A DNA stretch of 64,000 bases from Prostheceraeus crozeri (GCA_907163375.1 CAJQUW010001859.1:496001-560000), one strand, 5' to 3'. Positions 1 to 13,412 are shown, counted from the stretch's first letter. Made by a program: numbers and translations. The notes: generated from the letters alone by a model not told the origin.

Positions 1-1005
1 TGCTTTGCTTCAGTGCAATTACTGAAATACAATGATTTTGATTCACCCTTATCACTAGCATCAGGTGGCCCTCAAACCTTTGAGTGGGTCCCTTTTTCAG
101 TATTGCACGCATGTTGGGTCTTGACGGTCCTTTCTTAAGTATAGGGAGTCCTGTGTTAGTCATTGCTTTCTATTCCACAGTAGACCTACTTTGCCTCTAA
201 ATGACCGATTGACTTATATACAGTATGCATACCAAAGCGAGTTTCACAGATATTATATCAATCAGTGCATGCGGCATGGTTTCCTTGAAAAGTATCATAA
301 TGTCGCTGTGATGGCTGCAAATTACTTAATTGAGACTAATTCGCACAAAAGGGAAGTTTTAAATTAAGTAAGATCAGATAATACATGGGCATATTCAAAC
401 ATGTTGCTGATTGCATAGTATTTGAAGATATACAGGAAAATTTAGATTGAAACGACTACATTGAAATTTTGCGCTAGCTTTCAGACTAAAAATCTATTTG
501 ATTAAATGTAGGGCCTACAGAATATTTAAATGGCTGCGCCTTGCGCATATCTGAATATACGTATAAACTTTCCGATTAATTTGATTAATGAATAAACTAG
601 AAGTTGAATGGAAATGCCCGGAAAATTCTGCCGTTTCTTAAAGCTTATTCAACCAACACGCGTCTGATGTGGCATATGACATACATATATTTCCGCACGC
701 CTAAAATATATTTTCAATATCAGCAGCAGTTTAGAAAATATTCCATAGTCATACTATAGATATACTAACATCGAATGACGAGTGAATACGGTTCAACAGC
801 AACAAAGAGCGAGACATCGCACTAGAATTTCCAGTCTAGCTTACGAAGCTTATACAAAGTCACTGAGGTCCGGAACATCACCAATTTCTCGTTTTTCATA
901 AATTGCGATCCTTTGCAGGTAAGATGATTTGCATTATCAATTACTACTGATTGACATGATACATGCACGTTACTCAATGACATTCAAGCATTGCTTTTTT
1001 ATTAA
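1..1005. other. Intergenic, no gene seen
   Basis: AT-rich sequence with stops in all frames. I see no conserved protein segment, RNA gene or transposon end here. Confidence 0.6.
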
Positions 1006-1203
1006 TACGAGGGGGTTCAAATATGAACGGGAATTTGTTGAAAAAGCTTTCTTAACATGAAAACATAACATTCTATTTAAATGAATTAATATAATATAAC
1101 AGTTCACTTCTCAATGTAATTACCAGCAGCGTCTACACAATTTCTCCATCGATTTGGCATTGCTTTGATACCACTCTCAAAAAAGGACTTTGGCTGCTCC
1201 GGA
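1006..1203 (-). pseudogene. Mariner transposase C-terminal relic with terminal repeat
   Basis: On the minus strand this encodes a short segment reading approximately PKSFFESGIKAMPNRW followed by CVDAAGNYIEK and a stop. This matches the well-known end of mariner-family transposases (F-x-E-S-G-I-x-x-L-P-x-R-W ... G-x-Y-x-E). After the stop the sequence runs about 100 bp to a mariner-like terminus beginning TACGAGGGGGTTCAAATA at 1006. The catalytic DDD region and the other terminal repeat are absent, so this is a 3' stump of a dead copy. The family follows from the C-terminal motif and the end sequence; age cannot be judged from this stretch. Confidence 0.75.
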
Positions 1204-2597
1204 CCTCTTAATAATAAGGATTTAATAATTAAGATTGAATAGCTTGATGTAAAGTAATCTGGGATTTCACTCATCAATAAAACATTTCATAAAATCATGC
1301 CGTTTATTTTACACGTAGATTATATATTACGTAGATTTACACGCAAGTCTTCGCTGTTGTGGTTATCATGTGCTGTTTCGTGATGTGACTTTATTCACTG
1401 AAATACATGAACCATTGTTTGTCCATTCCTTCCAGCATTTCATCCATAGCTTTCATCTTTTCATGACACATCGACATCATTTGTAAATATTCCATACTGT
1501 TCGCGCATTGTAATAATGCAAGTGGATCTACATGTATGTGTTCTCACTCATCATTATTCATACATATCATCAATGCCCTCATTGTTTTACGAATTTCATT
1601 GTTATTCATTTTATCACCCTAGAAACGTGTTTCAATTTGAGAATAAAAGTTCTGACATACTATGGTCGAAAAACTCAGGCATAAAAAGTGCCCTTCTGAT
1701 TTGGTGCCCCTGCCCCTTTCATCGTCTTCCGCCGTCCCTGGGCGGCACTATACTTATATTTGACATCTAGCTACGATTTAGTTTATTATATAGGAAACAT
1801 GAATGTATAGAGTTTACATTTATGTATTGCAGCAGATAAATTAGTCGTACGACTTGTTGCAACTTAATTGCATGTATAAGTACAAATAAACGAAAAGTTT
1901 TGATGAGGAGGACCCTTACCTCGCGTAACTGCGATACTGTGATATACATTCTGTAAGTTTAAGTTTTACATAAGATTCAGGCATGATTACCAATGGAATA
2001 CTAGCAGGAACCTGCGAAGCTTCGAGATTCGACTCGATTCGAAATGGCGATTCCAGAAAAATTCGAATCAGTTCACGTCGGCTATTTCAACTGTTTTCGT
2101 TTGATTTAGCCTCTTCCTGTTCGTTGCTACTTAAAAGTGATGTTGCAATGTGTTTGAGATGCTGGATTCTCACTGAAAGCGGTTAAGAGCGTCGGTTGCT
2201 GAACAAAGGTGAGTCGAATCAGCTGAATCGTGCTACATCATTAATAATTGCATTTGCTACATTCTGCTCAGATTAGGGCTTCGGACTTGGTGGACCTTTC
2301 TGACCAAGTCCGATATACTTCACAATGACTGATTTAAAGTAGAATTGTAAATGGGCCATTATCAGGCTGTTGATGTTGTACCCTCTCGGACATACTTTTC
2401 ATGCTGTCTTTCGTCAGGAATCTCAAACCCTAGTAAGATACAAGCTGGCGACCCTACTACAATAATACTACCTACTACTGTAATAGGCCATATGGTTGAT
2501 AGAGACGAAATATCCTTCTTATCCTGAATCATCTGTACCTCTGACATGAAATTCATCGGGCATCTGGTACAAAGGTTATGTAATGTAAGCTTATGTA
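1204..2597. other. Intergenic, no gene seen
   Basis: No supported gene. The only structure is a perfect 10-bp inverted repeat CGGACTTGGT / ACCAAGTCCG at 2282-2291 and 2303-2312, which may be the remains of a transposon end or chance. Confidence 0.5.
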
Positions 2598-3985
2598 CAG
2601 AGTGATTCAAAAGTCGCTGCAAAAAGTAAATGTCGTTATCTCAGTAAGTACCAACGATATTGACCAGCTTTCTGCTGATTTAGAAGTCCAAGGGAATGGG
2701 GGTTTTATAATGTAATCGCATTATTATCATCATAACAATTGCTTTTCTTGGAAAAATTTTCAGTTGTAGTAGACAACCTTCACGGATGCTCATTGTGAAA
2801 CCTGCTGAATTTTGCCATTATCTCAGTCGATCACAATGTTTAGATATGTTAGATATGTTTAGGTCACAAGTAAAGATATATTTCTTACTTTCTGACATTG
2901 CCCGAAACTTTGACAGATTCATGTTGCAATATTTAAGATGAAAAAGCGTTTAACAAATCATGTTTAGCACTTGTGCTGATTCACAGGCTCATAGACATTT
3001 AAGATTTGAGTGATTTTAAAATGAACAACTGCTTTCAACAAGAATGACCACTCAATATGAATTTTGAAACTCGTAGAGATCTTTTACTATCTTTTTCAAA
3101 AGCGAAAACATGATCTCAGCTATTTGAGCCCATAATCATCTCTGCAATCTCAATAACACCCAATTATCCTATACATATAACATCGTCATTAAATTTGATG
3201 GTACTTTTTTTTAGATGAAACCTGCTCGCCAATTTCAGAGACTGAACGAATTCTCAGTTATTGTGAAATCCTTGTCCCTCCTTGTCTCTCATGAGGGAGT
3301 TAGCACTGTTATGTCGACCGGCTAGGCCATATTCAATAGAATAGTTTCCAACCAACATAGCCATATCATTTTGGAATCAGAAAAGCCTCATCCAGACTTG
3401 AAAAGTCTCCACGTCAAGCAGGTCACTGTCTAGATTGGTTTCTCTAAGGACTTGAGGCTGACTCCTGTTGACGAGTTGACAGTTTCAAAACCCTACGATG
3501 GCAGTTTTATGCTACAGGAATAAGTTATTCCTCAAATTCAGTATTCGGGAAAGTTTATGGAAATCATACTCCAGCAACATGATGCACAACCACATTTTCC
3601 CACAAAATTGACCACTTTAATAAACAATTTTTTGTGATGGTGGCGTCATTTATCACGGCTTTGCAATAAAATGGCTTCCATGAGCTCCGGATCTGTTTCA
3701 TATTAGACATTTATTTTTGAGGTTCCGGTACGATTGAGAAGTGAGCGTGTCATCTCAGGTTGCCGTATAGAACACAGCGACGAACTCAGACTTGTCTCCG
3801 AGCATCATTCAAAACTGGTGAATGCCCTCTTAGACGTTCTTTATCGACAAGAATGTCAAAGGATGTTTTAATGTCAAATGATGTTCTTCTCTTTTTAAAT
3901 TTACAACATAACATTTTTGTTGGATTATATAACTGCAAAGAGCAGTAGATTTCAATTATCTCAGAAAAATAGAGACACTTCAATT
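2598..3985 (+). mobile_element. Possible decayed IS630/Tc1-mariner relic
   Basis: The left edge reads CAGAGTGATTCAAAAGTC after a TA, close to the terminus of the clearer mariner-type element at 23,081 (CAGGGTGACTCAAAAGTC). Near 3,565-3,615 the plus strand encodes LQQHDAQPHFPTKL, resembling the transposase block around the second catalytic aspartate (QQDGAPPH in relatives). The rest is too decayed to read, and I could not find a matching right terminus near 3,985, so the right boundary is a guess. It could be two unrelated fragments. Confidence 0.35.
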
Positions 3986-4872
3986 TGACCGCTTATTTCT
4001 TTATGAGCACCAAAATATCACTGCACCCTTCAATAGCTATGAAAATTGCATGATTATTAGGTCCCATTAGGTAGGCCGATTTTCTTAATGGCTAGCGGCA
4101 TAGCTGGAGAAGTCAATCGAACATAAAAGTGAGCTTAAGTAGGCCTATTTAAGTTTTCTAAATTCGATTCGCGAATCACGACTAATTCGATTCGACTCAA
4201 AATTTCCAATTATTAGTTATAGGGATATGTAGTTATATACTCGTATAATATATTATATACATGTATAATATATAATACATAGCAATCATTAACTGTTATA
4301 CAAATAAACTCACTGAGTATATTATATAGATAGTTTATTGTATCTGTTGATGTCATCAATCTAAATAAAAGCAAAACGGTTCAAAATTAAATTTTTTGCT
4401 ATCTCTTTTTATATGGCGATCAAAAAGTATTTTAAATATCTACCCTATCAGTGTGTTTGAAGAGTTATTGAAATATACTATCGATACTTAAATCGTATGC
4501 AGTAATTACACAAGTCTTTCAAAATTACACTCAATTAAACGCCCCTATCAGAGTTTAAGAACTTGTGAACAAATTCACGATTTAAGCACACGCTGGTGCC
4601 CGTAAGAGTGCGTAAGTCTTTCCTTTAATTGAAGGAAAGCAGCGATGATAAAAATACGCTGTTCTAGAAGCACTTAAGGCAGCACATATACGGTCATTCA
4701 TGAATTTGCGACTCATCGGTAATTGAATGTCACATTTTAGTTGTGACACCGAATTGAAGGTTCAGTTTGCATCCTATGTGGGATTGTACACAAAATTGTC
4801 TGTAATAATAGGTGCAAAATCGATGATCTATCGGTATTTCTTAACAGTTCGTAGAGTTTTGCAGTAGTATCA
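3986..4872. other. Intergenic, no gene seen
   Basis: AT-rich, including a short TA-rich patch near 4,230-4,290. No supported feature. Confidence 0.55.
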
Positions 4873-5259
4873 TCAGTTCCTGGAAATAAACGTGCTCAAA
4901 ATGAACAAAAAACCAATAGAATCATCTGCAAATTTCGCAACTTTGTCGGAGCCAAATATTTGTTCCACAATGCATCTATCTGCATCAATCATTTCATTAA
5001 CATTGCCTGTATTGATCAGTTTGATCATCACTTGAACATTTTCTTCTTGTTCGTCATTTAACCGTTGTTCCAGAAAGTGTTTTGCTCCTAGCACCAATTC
5101 TGCTCGTATAGCTTCGAAAGACCGTCCCGCCTTAGTGACATAAGCCTGTGGTGTACTTCGCTGACGGCGCACGTCCTCACAAGTTCTTCTATCCGTTCCT
5201 TCCATTCTGGTATTATTGAACTCTTCCTCCTTACCTCCAGGGTTGCAAGATGTTAACAT
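4873..5259 (-). pseudogene. Possible hAT-related protein fragment
   Basis: A 128-codon open frame on the minus strand. Its middle part (AELVLGAKHFLEQRLNDEQ, then IKLINTGNVNEMIDADRCIV) looks protein-like and helical, and resembles linker regions of transposon-derived hAT proteins of the KIAA1586 type. Such a protein piece is recognised 2 kb away at 7,159-7,600 on the same strand, so both may be remnants of one element interrupted by the GC-rich-ended insertion between them. No catalytic motif is visible. The assignment is an inference and it could be an unrelated exon. Confidence 0.3.
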
Positions 5260-5328
5260 GAATTCTAAACGTTTTAATACACGATCTCTACAAAGCAGAA
5301 GATCTGGTAGTGTATTGAATGTACGTTG

Positions 5329-6801
5329 CAGGGTTGGAACTGGCCGCCGGCCCGGCCCCCGCCGCTAATTATGAAGACCGGCCAGCCGGCAGGCTGATTA
5401 ATTTAATTAGACCCATGTCGACCGCTAATGACATTCAGTCTAGAATAAATTGCTTAGTTAATCATTACAACATCAAGAGCATGTAAATGCAACATAATTT
5501 CAGAGTATTTACACGCATGTCTTGTGGCATAAATATTGCGAACTGTTCTTTAAGCAGTTAAAAAATGATTACTGGCAACTTATACTACATGTACAACTAC
5601 ATGTAGTTCAAACCCTACCTTATCAGTGATGCAGTTTTCACAATCTTATGTTCTAGCCTGCATGAATTTTGGAGGCATTGTGCATTCCTCAGCCTATCTA
5701 TTGTAAAGTTATTCCAGATCTTGAAAAATTTCACTACAAGGGATAGTTTTATATAACGCGTGGAGCTTAGAGCTGCAATGAATAATGGATTCAATGCAAC
5801 CTGGGGCCTGGCAGTGGATCGTGGATAATAAGATAAGTTAATGGAACGCGATAAATTTTGATTGACGCTGTAGAGAGGCACTCACTGAAATGAAAAATTG
5901 ATGACGACTTTGGTGAGCTCATTGTTCCCAACTCTTACACGTCAGCTCCGAGGTCTTGAATGTAAACTCAAAAGATCTATAATTAAACTGTAGTGGAGAG
6001 AGTTCGCAGTTGACGTCGCAAATCACGGGAATTCCCTCACAAGTGAAGAAGTAAATCGCACTTCAGTGAATCACTATTATGTCAAATTTGCACTTCGCAG
6101 ACAAAACATTCCGCAATATCAGCATTCAGTCAGCGATCAAATTGCTTATCACAGAGCTTTTGTCGCTAGAAAAACTTTTAGTATATAATAATAATCTTTG
6201 TATATTGATAAATAGAAATCATACAAACATTTTCACATAAGTTTTGTAAACCAGTTCATGCGAATCTCACAACATCGCTGAGGAAAGGAAGGTAATCAAG
6301 TAAGTAGTATATTGGAACGTATAATTTTTTTGACCGTTTAAAGTTTTCTTGTAGAGGCGAGATAAAAATATAAGCCTTTATTACTTTTGTATCAATTTTA
6401 TTATTATATCTATGACTGTTTGGGTCATTATTTTGATTATAGCTGTTCTCAATTTGCTTGTGTTTGATTGACTTTGAAAATGCAGTTGACACTATCAAAA
6501 AATATAAAGTAGGTCTACAGCTCATTAGACTAGTAAATAAGTCACTGAGCATATTATTGCTCATCGCACAAACCTGTCATCAAAGTGCCAATAATTGCAT
6601 CACAGCTGTTTTGTAATAGGTAGCTCCCGCGTATCTGGAGTACCAGTAGATCAAAGCTGACGATCAAAGCCTTTTTAACCAACAGGGGCAGAGACGCCAG
6701 CTACCGTGCATCCCCGACCGGCCGACTTTTAATAGAAGCCTAACACCGACCGACACGTTTTGAATACGCCGGCCGCCGACCGGCCGATTTTGAATACCCT
6801 G
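5329..6801. mobile_element. Possible non-autonomous hAT-like element with GC-rich ends
   Basis: The left end reads CAGGGTTGGAACTGGCCGCC and the right end, read inward from the opposite strand, CAGGGTATTCAAAATCGGCC. Both then run into GGCCG/CCGGC-rich sequence unlike the AT-rich surroundings (5,330-5,400 and 6,700-6,800). CAGGG termini with a weakly coding interior of about 1.4 kb suggest a hAT-type non-autonomous element. The flanking 8-mers (GTACGTTG and CTGCGGAC) do not match, so target duplication is not supported. No conserved protein is seen inside. Confidence 0.4.
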
Positions 6802-7158
6802 CTGCGGACTACAACGGGGCAGGAAGCGGGGCATTTATACAGCTGAGGACTTCACATTGAAAGAGTCCACACTCCATAGGCTCAGGTACGCTTTCAACTG
6901 CTTTCTCTCCAAAGCATCGCGAGTATTGTCGGTTACAGACCCCGTCCAATGACTTCTCATTGCTAATATCACAAAATCGTGTTTAGGTAGTTGAAAAAGA
7001 AATAGTTAATTAGCCATAAATAAATTATTACCGCAAAGAAAACCTCTTAATACCAACCCAAATTACGAGCATCTTGATATTAAAAAAGTTATTAGTAAGT
7101 TAGTACTACTAGTAAGTTATTGATCACAGCAAGAACTAAATTGAGCAGAATCTGCAAA

Positions 7159-7600
7159 TCAAACCTCATGGTGAGCAGGAAAGCGATGAACAGTTTTATT
7201 TTCTTTTTCAGCTGCAAGTTTCAACTCCTCTCTGAGACTGGAACTCCGGTAATAGCTTGCAAGACTTTTAACGTCAGACAACTTCTGTCGAAATTCAACA
7301 ACTGTCTTCCCGATGCTCTCGACAGCCAAATCAGCGTGATGAGCCACACACCAAAACGTTGGCAGACCATGTTCAAGATAACTGGATAGCTTGACCCATG
7401 GACAGTCATTCTTTCCAATATTAGCGATTTCGCCATCTGTAGTCAGCCCAACTAATTTTTCTTTTGATAAGGGTAATAACTCACATTCTGCGAGTCTGTC
7501 GATCAATGCGGTAAAAACACCCGCAGCACCACGAATAGAACTGTGACATTCACCAAGAAACTTCACTTTCTTTAACAAGTCTTCGGGGTCCACGCATTAG
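7159..7600 (-). pseudogene. hAT-type transposase fragment (KIAA1586-like)
   Basis: The open frame encodes LVGLTTDGEIANIGKND followed by FWCVAHHADLAVESI, a signature of the RNase H-like core of domesticated and active hAT transposases (G-x-x-T-D-G, then W-C-x-A-H-x-x-D-L-A) found in KIAA1586/ZNF862-like proteins. The aspartate of TTDG and the CVAHH segment are visible. Only about 144 codons survive, without the BED zinc finger or the C-terminal dimerisation domain, so this is a fragment. Neighbouring DNA has no transposon ends I can pair with it. Confidence 0.65.
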
Positions 7601-8744
7601 ATCGTTATATAAATACTATCGATGTTGTACTTGTCAACGGACTAATCCACTTGAAGTGAAAAGCAAAGAATAGTCTGAATAGCTAATTTGACTTTTTAGA
7701 CTCTCTGGTGGCGACAATAGACAACATTCCGATATGCGCATCATGACTCCTGTGACCACAGAATTAGACAGGTCGTCTCTTCTTCTGTTTGCATAGAAAG
7801 GAAACATTGGAACATGTAACGTTATTGAAATGGCACAATCTCCTGACTAAATACCATAGCAATCGAACAATTGGGAGCCAGTTCAACACTCAACACGCCA
7901 AATTGTGCGAAGTTTCAGTGATTGTTATCAACCGGATCACACATCAAAGAGACACAGACGATGTCAAGTTCTACAGAGAAGTTTGTGAACGTTTTTTCGT
8001 GCGCCTGCTAACTTTTTCAATAATGATCGGAGGGCCCTACATTATTGAGAAAACTTTTGCGCAATGATCTGGATTCTACAAATCTAAAGGAATCGTGGTG
8101 ATCGGAGCATTTTGAAGGAATTCACAGCAATCCGCAAGCGACACACAACTATTTTTCTTATCCCTGCAAGGTATTAAACATTTCTTTTTGCCCACTTAGT
8201 AAGTTCCTGCATGTTTCATCGTTTTGAATCAGTTTGCACTTCTAGCATTTCATCTTGTGGCTTGAAAGGTATAAAGTCAGCAGCTAAACTATGTTCTCTG
8301 TACTACTGTGTGACCAAGTTTTCTCCGTGCATTTGAGCGAATGATCTACTAGGCCATGACCAAGCGGATAACGTTTTTACAATCTCAAGAGCACAGGATC
8401 CTCACCGCAGTATGAAATAATTCAATGATTATCAGATAATTTTACTGCCACTAATGTGAGCTATTTCATCCCTTTACGTTGTTCTACCTTTCTTTTGTTA
8501 AAACAATCAATCAATTGAATCGAAGGCGAGAAAAACAATGTATCCTTTCTTCCAGTACAGAAATAAAAGTTATTCTAAAATACGCAGTTTCATAACTTTT
8601 GATCTTCCTTGGTATTAATACTATAGATATCAGCTTTGAATGTATATGTAAAAAATGGAGGTCCAAATTTTCATTTTAAGCACTGGCAGCAAAAGACGTA
8701 ATTCGAAATACGTTAGTTTTCCTACCGACGGTAGAAATATAAAA
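7601..8744. other. Intergenic, no gene seen
   Basis: AT-rich sequence, no supported gene or repeat. Confidence 0.55.
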
Positions 8745-8895
8745 AGTGCTGCCCAGTCAATATGTTAGACGAGGTCATGGTCTGCGCTGCGGTTTATGGT
8801 GCTGGACTCCATATGTATAATCTCCGCATCTCGGCATTTACAATTGAACTTGCAAAATTCTAAGATTCGAACTCAGCAAATAATTCCTCTATCTT
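8745..8895 (+). repeat. Possible tRNA-derived SINE relic
   Basis: The stretch GGTTTATGGTGCTGGACTC near 8,790 followed about 60 bp later by AGATTCGAACTC resembles decayed A-box and B-box regions of a tRNA-derived SINE. There is no foldable cloverleaf and no second copy in the window, so this is tentative. Confidence 0.25.
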
Positions 8896-10899
8896 ACATC
8901 CAATGTCTTTTTACATTCCGGAACGATAGTTCCCTAATGACATATTGTACGCATCTGATTACTAATGACTGACCCATGAAATTTTAACTATGTAAGAGGG
9001 TGAATTGTGCTTGTATATGAATGAGATGAGGATTGGCCTTGAGTTTGTTGAATAAAGAGGCCTCCCACATATTATTATTTTTGGTTACACAACTTTTCCT
9101 ATGAATATTTTTGGCAATGACTCATTGGCAAGAGTGTGTCGGTCAGAAGTTCACAACCTGCACGGGTGAATAGGTCAAGTTTCTATTATTTTGCGTTCTC
9201 AAAACTTTCAACTGTTGGTTCAAGTGTTGAAAACCAAAGAAAGGAACAATTGGATGCGAGAAAAAGCTGTTGAAATTCAGTGTCTAAAATGGGTTCATGA
9301 CCCTGAAATCTGTGACCTTTAGTTCTGAATTTTGAGTTTTCACGTAGAATGAGTTTCTCGAGAACCATAAAGTGCTTAGAATTTTGAGAAAAAGTATTTA
9401 GTGTATATCCCGCGGAAAGTGATAGTAATTCCCTCTACGTCTACTGTACTTCTGCTCATGGCCTATGGCTTTGACATTTAATTCACAAATGGACTTAATT
9501 AAAAATGTTAGCACATTTTAAACAAATAGATCCAAAAGCAATTTAACATCGTCTTTTCCATTTCTAGGATTTACACTGGATTCATCTTACCTATTTGCTC
9601 CTATTTCAAATGCGCAAGTTATGGACTGTGGCAAATTATGCATTCATCGGTGTTGGATCTACGTCACTCACTTTGAATTTTTCTCAACTCACTTTGGTGA
9701 CATCTAATCATTATTATGATTTGCGGTAACTAGAACGAACCAAATGTGCTGAGATTTTATTCAAAGTGTGATTATAGCACATGATAAGTATCCGTATAAT
9801 TCTTACATGATGTAATGGCAGCACAATAGCAGTTATCGCATAAGGGTGGGGTTTATTGCGTTTTGCATAGAAACTAGTAGATTTTTGATCGTACAAGAAA
9901 AGCAAGTATTAGAATTCAAATTCATCACACATAAGCTATTCAATTACTTCGAGTCTAAAAATTGCGTATTAGTTTTTCTCAACAGAAAATCGCGGCTTTC
10001 TCAAAAGGTCATTATGGCGCTTATCGCGTTTTACATACAAAATCTTCATTAATTTCTAATTTTGTCCTATGCACTAAAAACGTCAATTACAGGTTAGTAT
10101 CGATAGATTGACACATCTAGAGTAAGGTTGGGCAAAAACTTGTAAGTTTTGGCCCAAAACTTGGGATCAAGACCCAAAACCCAAGCCCAAGTTCAAATAG
10201 ATGAATGAAATCAATTAAGCGAAGTGCATTCTTTGTTTTTTGAGCTGACATAAAGATTCTTCTATGGGTCAACATTCCTGTTGGGCCCATGAGAAGTGTG
10301 GTATTAGTGGGAAACGATTTAGTATTTCAATAATTGTAATTAGTAGCTCAAGTAGCCTACATGTATTACGTCATATAGTTTTCTTTTAATTTAACCTACA
10401 CTGATATACTGACTAATTGAAGATCTTTGATTTAATTGTATGATTGAATTACTCATTGCTCATGGCAAAGCAATTGTTTTTCATTTTATCATTCAGAAAT
10501 ATAAACAAGCTTAATAAATATTATAGGTGCGCAGTAAGTGAGTGGTTAAACATATTTAGAATGCGAAATCGGAGCGAATTTATTTTTGGATAAATGTCGG
10601 CTATCGCAGAAAGTTATGGGTGCGAAGATAACTTCGAAGATGTAAAATATACGGAATATATAAAAATTCAATATACACAAATGCAACAAAATATATGTAA
10701 GCTTACAGTAGACACAATATGTATGAACTTTCAATGCGCGGTATTGTCAAACCCAGAATGAAAAATAGTAGGTCCTACAGAAAAACTAAACTTTGAAATA
10801 TAGTTTGTAATTATAATTTAATACTATGTGTATATCAGAGGATGAATATTTGATAATGTATCGGTCTAGAGTAGTCTACTAGACTAGTATTAGATTTTA
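8896..10899. other. Intergenic, no gene seen
   Basis: No supported gene. A short run of related words (CCAAAACTTGG, CCCAAAACCCAAGCCCAAG) at 10,140-10,195 is simple repeat-like. Confidence 0.5.
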
Positions 10900-11109
10900 C
10901 TTTTTATTTTGTTTTATTTTAGCAACCCTTTTCTCCCATATAAATGGGGTAGGGGGGATTCATACAAACAAGATAAAAAGGAGACAGTTCATATACATCA
11001 TAAAATTCATGGAAGCACAAACTAGCTACAGTCCACAAACCATCAGGGTAACACCAAATGAAGCGATATCAGGAAACACAGTCAAGTAAAATGTCAGCCG
11101 CTCCATACT

Positions 11110-11304
11110 TCAACCACCTTGTGCACAGTTCTCCGCCATACGACTGTCTTCTGCGTCGCTTCTCCAACTTCTCCAATCTCCCTCCGCCTTCTGGAAATCT
11201 CTTTTGACACAGTCACTCCAACGAATTCTCGGTCTTCCTCTTCTTCGCACACTCATTTCTTGCTCCATTCGCCTGGGTAGCCTCTGCTCATTCATTCTTG
11301 CCAC
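11110..11304 (-). pseudogene. LINE C-terminal tail
   Basis: Encodes SVRRRGRPRIRWSDCVKRDF then GDWRSWRSDAEDS. The G-R-P-x-x-R-W-x-D-C-V-x-x-D signature is the standard C-terminal end of RTE-like LINE polyproteins. It is out of frame with the reverse transcriptase upstream, so at least one frameshift separates them. Confidence 0.75.
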
Positions 11305-11375
11305 ATGTCCGGCCCAAGATAGTCTCTTTCACACAATCTTCTGAGTCATCGTTCGTTTCAGTCCGACTTCGAGTC

Positions 11376-12257
11376 TCATTTCTGCAAGTTTCTTCTGTCA
11401 ACCAACTTCACTCCACACAACCTCCTCAGCCAATTGTTCTCGCACACTTGCAGTCTATCTTGCTGATCTTTGGTGAGCGCCATTGTTTCCAGACCATATG
11501 TGACTGCTGGAATTACACACACCTCTAACACTTTCCGTCCGATATCTTTACTGATCCTTCTGTCTCCCAACACTCCTGCCACTTTCTGATAGGCTCCGAC
11601 CCCCGCTCTAATTCTCCTATTCACTTCCATTTCGCTCCGCCCATCTTCCGCCACCACACCTCCCAAGTACTTGAAACCCTTTGTCTGCTTTAGCTGAATT
11701 CCTTGCACCTCAACACTTATGTCCTTTGGCTCCTTTCCGACCCAAATTACTTCCGTCTTATCCAAATTGAAGCGCAGACCATGCCTTTGGAAATTCTGCG
11801 CCCACTTTTCCAGTTGATCTTGTAGCTCCACCTCGTCTTTCGTTATCACAGCTAGATCGTCAGCATACATTATCTTGTTCATTGCATCATGTTCTTCGCT
11901 TTTCCTTGACAACAATTCCATAATCAGAATGAACAAAAATGGACTTAAAGCACTTCCTTGTCTGAGCCCTGTTTTTATTTGGAAATCTTCGCTGATGTCA
12001 TCTCCAACTATCACTGCCGCTCTGGTTCTTTCGTACATCTTTTCGATAAGTATCACCTCTTTCTCTCCAGCATTTAACCATCTCAGGGTTGCCACCACTA
12101 GGGGTCTAGGGACGCTGTCATAAGCTTTCTCTAAATCTACGAATCCTATCGCTATGTTTTCTTCTCTTTCAATCGTCTTCTCCATCTTCTGTCTCACCGC
12201 AAACATACCATCCGATGTACTTCTACCTTTTCTGAAACAATTGCTGCTCCTCTCCAA
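11376..12257 (-). pseudogene. LINE reverse transcriptase core
   Basis: Contains the main reverse-transcriptase motifs in order: FRKGRSTSDGMFAVRQ, FVDLEKAYDSVPRP (motif A), GLRQGSALSPFLFIL (motif B), KIMYADDLAVIT (motif C, the YADD catalytic box), LRFNLDKTEV (motif D) and KGFKYLGGVV (motif E). The thumb continues to LRRLCGVKLVDRR. The stretch between this and the linker (12,258-12,554) also encodes reverse-transcriptase fingers but in shifted frames. As an enzyme it would copy LINE RNA at a nicked target; here it is inactive because of flanking frame breaks. Confidence 0.85.
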
Positions 12258-12554
12258 TTTCGTGTTCCACTTGTGATCTCAGCCTTCCGTCGATCATGCG
12301 CTCCAACAATTTCATCACTTGACTTAGAATAGTGATTCCTCTGTATTTCTCAGGGTCCTGTCGACTTCCTTTTCCTTTCCAAATGGGGACAATCAAACCC
12401 AGCCTCCAGTCCTCTGGGATTTCCCCGTTTTCATAGCACAGCCGAAAAGTCTAGCTAGCCATTCAATACCTGTTTTCCCCGCTGTCCTCAACACTTCGGT
12501 CGTTATTTCATCCTTGCCAGTTGCTTTTCCTGTCTTCATCTTTCTCAATGAGGT

Positions 12555-13388
12555 CTAGATTTCTTCTGTCTTGATTTTCTTCTCTACCGTCTTCGATCTT
12601 ACACTACAAGGAAGTTCAACTTCGCTGCGCCCTTCGTTGTTCAGCAACTCTTGAAAATATTCTTTCCACACCTTCGTGATATGCTGCGGACAAGAAACAA
12701 TCACTCCGTCTTTGTTTCTTACATCCTGGACGGCCACCACATCCTTCTCTTCCTGCTCCCTTGCTTTTGCGAGTCGGTAAATTTGTTTTCTTCCTCTATC
12801 ATTTTCTATTGCTTCATACAGCCCTCGCTCTGCCACTTCTTTTGCCTGTGCCACTACCTTCTTTGTTTGATTCTTGATTTCCCTATACTTTCGTGTTAAA
12901 TCCTCCTTCTTCGCTTTGTCATCACTCACGCTTTCTACCTCCTTCCAGGCTGTTCTTTTCTCTTTCGTCACCTTTCTGACTTCTTCATTCCACCACCATT
13001 GCTGTTTTCGACGGCCCCCATTCTTTCCATTTGTCCTGCCGACCACCTTCTCTTCTGCTCCGATGAATGCTTTTCTGAACAGATCCCACTCCTCTTCGAT
13101 TCCACCAGGGGTTTCGCTCAGTTTACAGAAGGCATCATTGATCTCACTTTCGTATTCTTCTAACTTTTCTCCCTCACATCTCCACCACCTGATGATTTTC
13201 CTTCCCATTCGTTTCTTTTCTTGCTCTAGCACTTTGCAGTCCTTGATCCTCCACTTCTGGTTCTGTTTCATTACAATCCAATCGATTTCGGTCCTGTGCT
13301 CCCCACTTCTGTATGTGATCTTGTGCGATTCTCTTTTCTGGAAGAACGTCTGAACTATGGCCAACCCATTTCTTTCGACCAGCTGCAC
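12555..13388 (-). pseudogene. LINE endonuclease C-terminus and linker
   Basis: Begins LVERNGLAIVQTFFQKRESH then ITYRSGEHRTEIDWIVM, the closing motifs of the EEP endonuclease (R-x-Q-I-D-Y/W-I), and runs through a lysine- and glutamate-rich linker (WWWNEEVRKVTKEKRTAWKE) typical of RTE-like and CR1-like LINEs between endonuclease and reverse transcriptase. The frame is the same as the preceding fragment and stops at 12,552 just before the KMKTGKATGKDEI segment that opens the reverse transcriptase. Confidence 0.8.
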
Positions 13389-13412
13389 CCACTCTCTGCC
13401 CTCCGCATTTCT

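Noticed and set aside
5321-6809. 8-bp target duplication for the GC-rich-ended element
   Set aside because: Flanking 8-mers GTACGTTG and CTGCGGAC differ.
12651-13353. Plus-strand frames across the LINE (for example 12,874-13,353)
   Set aside because: Ser/Phe-rich translations of the antisense strand; the minus strand encodes clear LINE domains.
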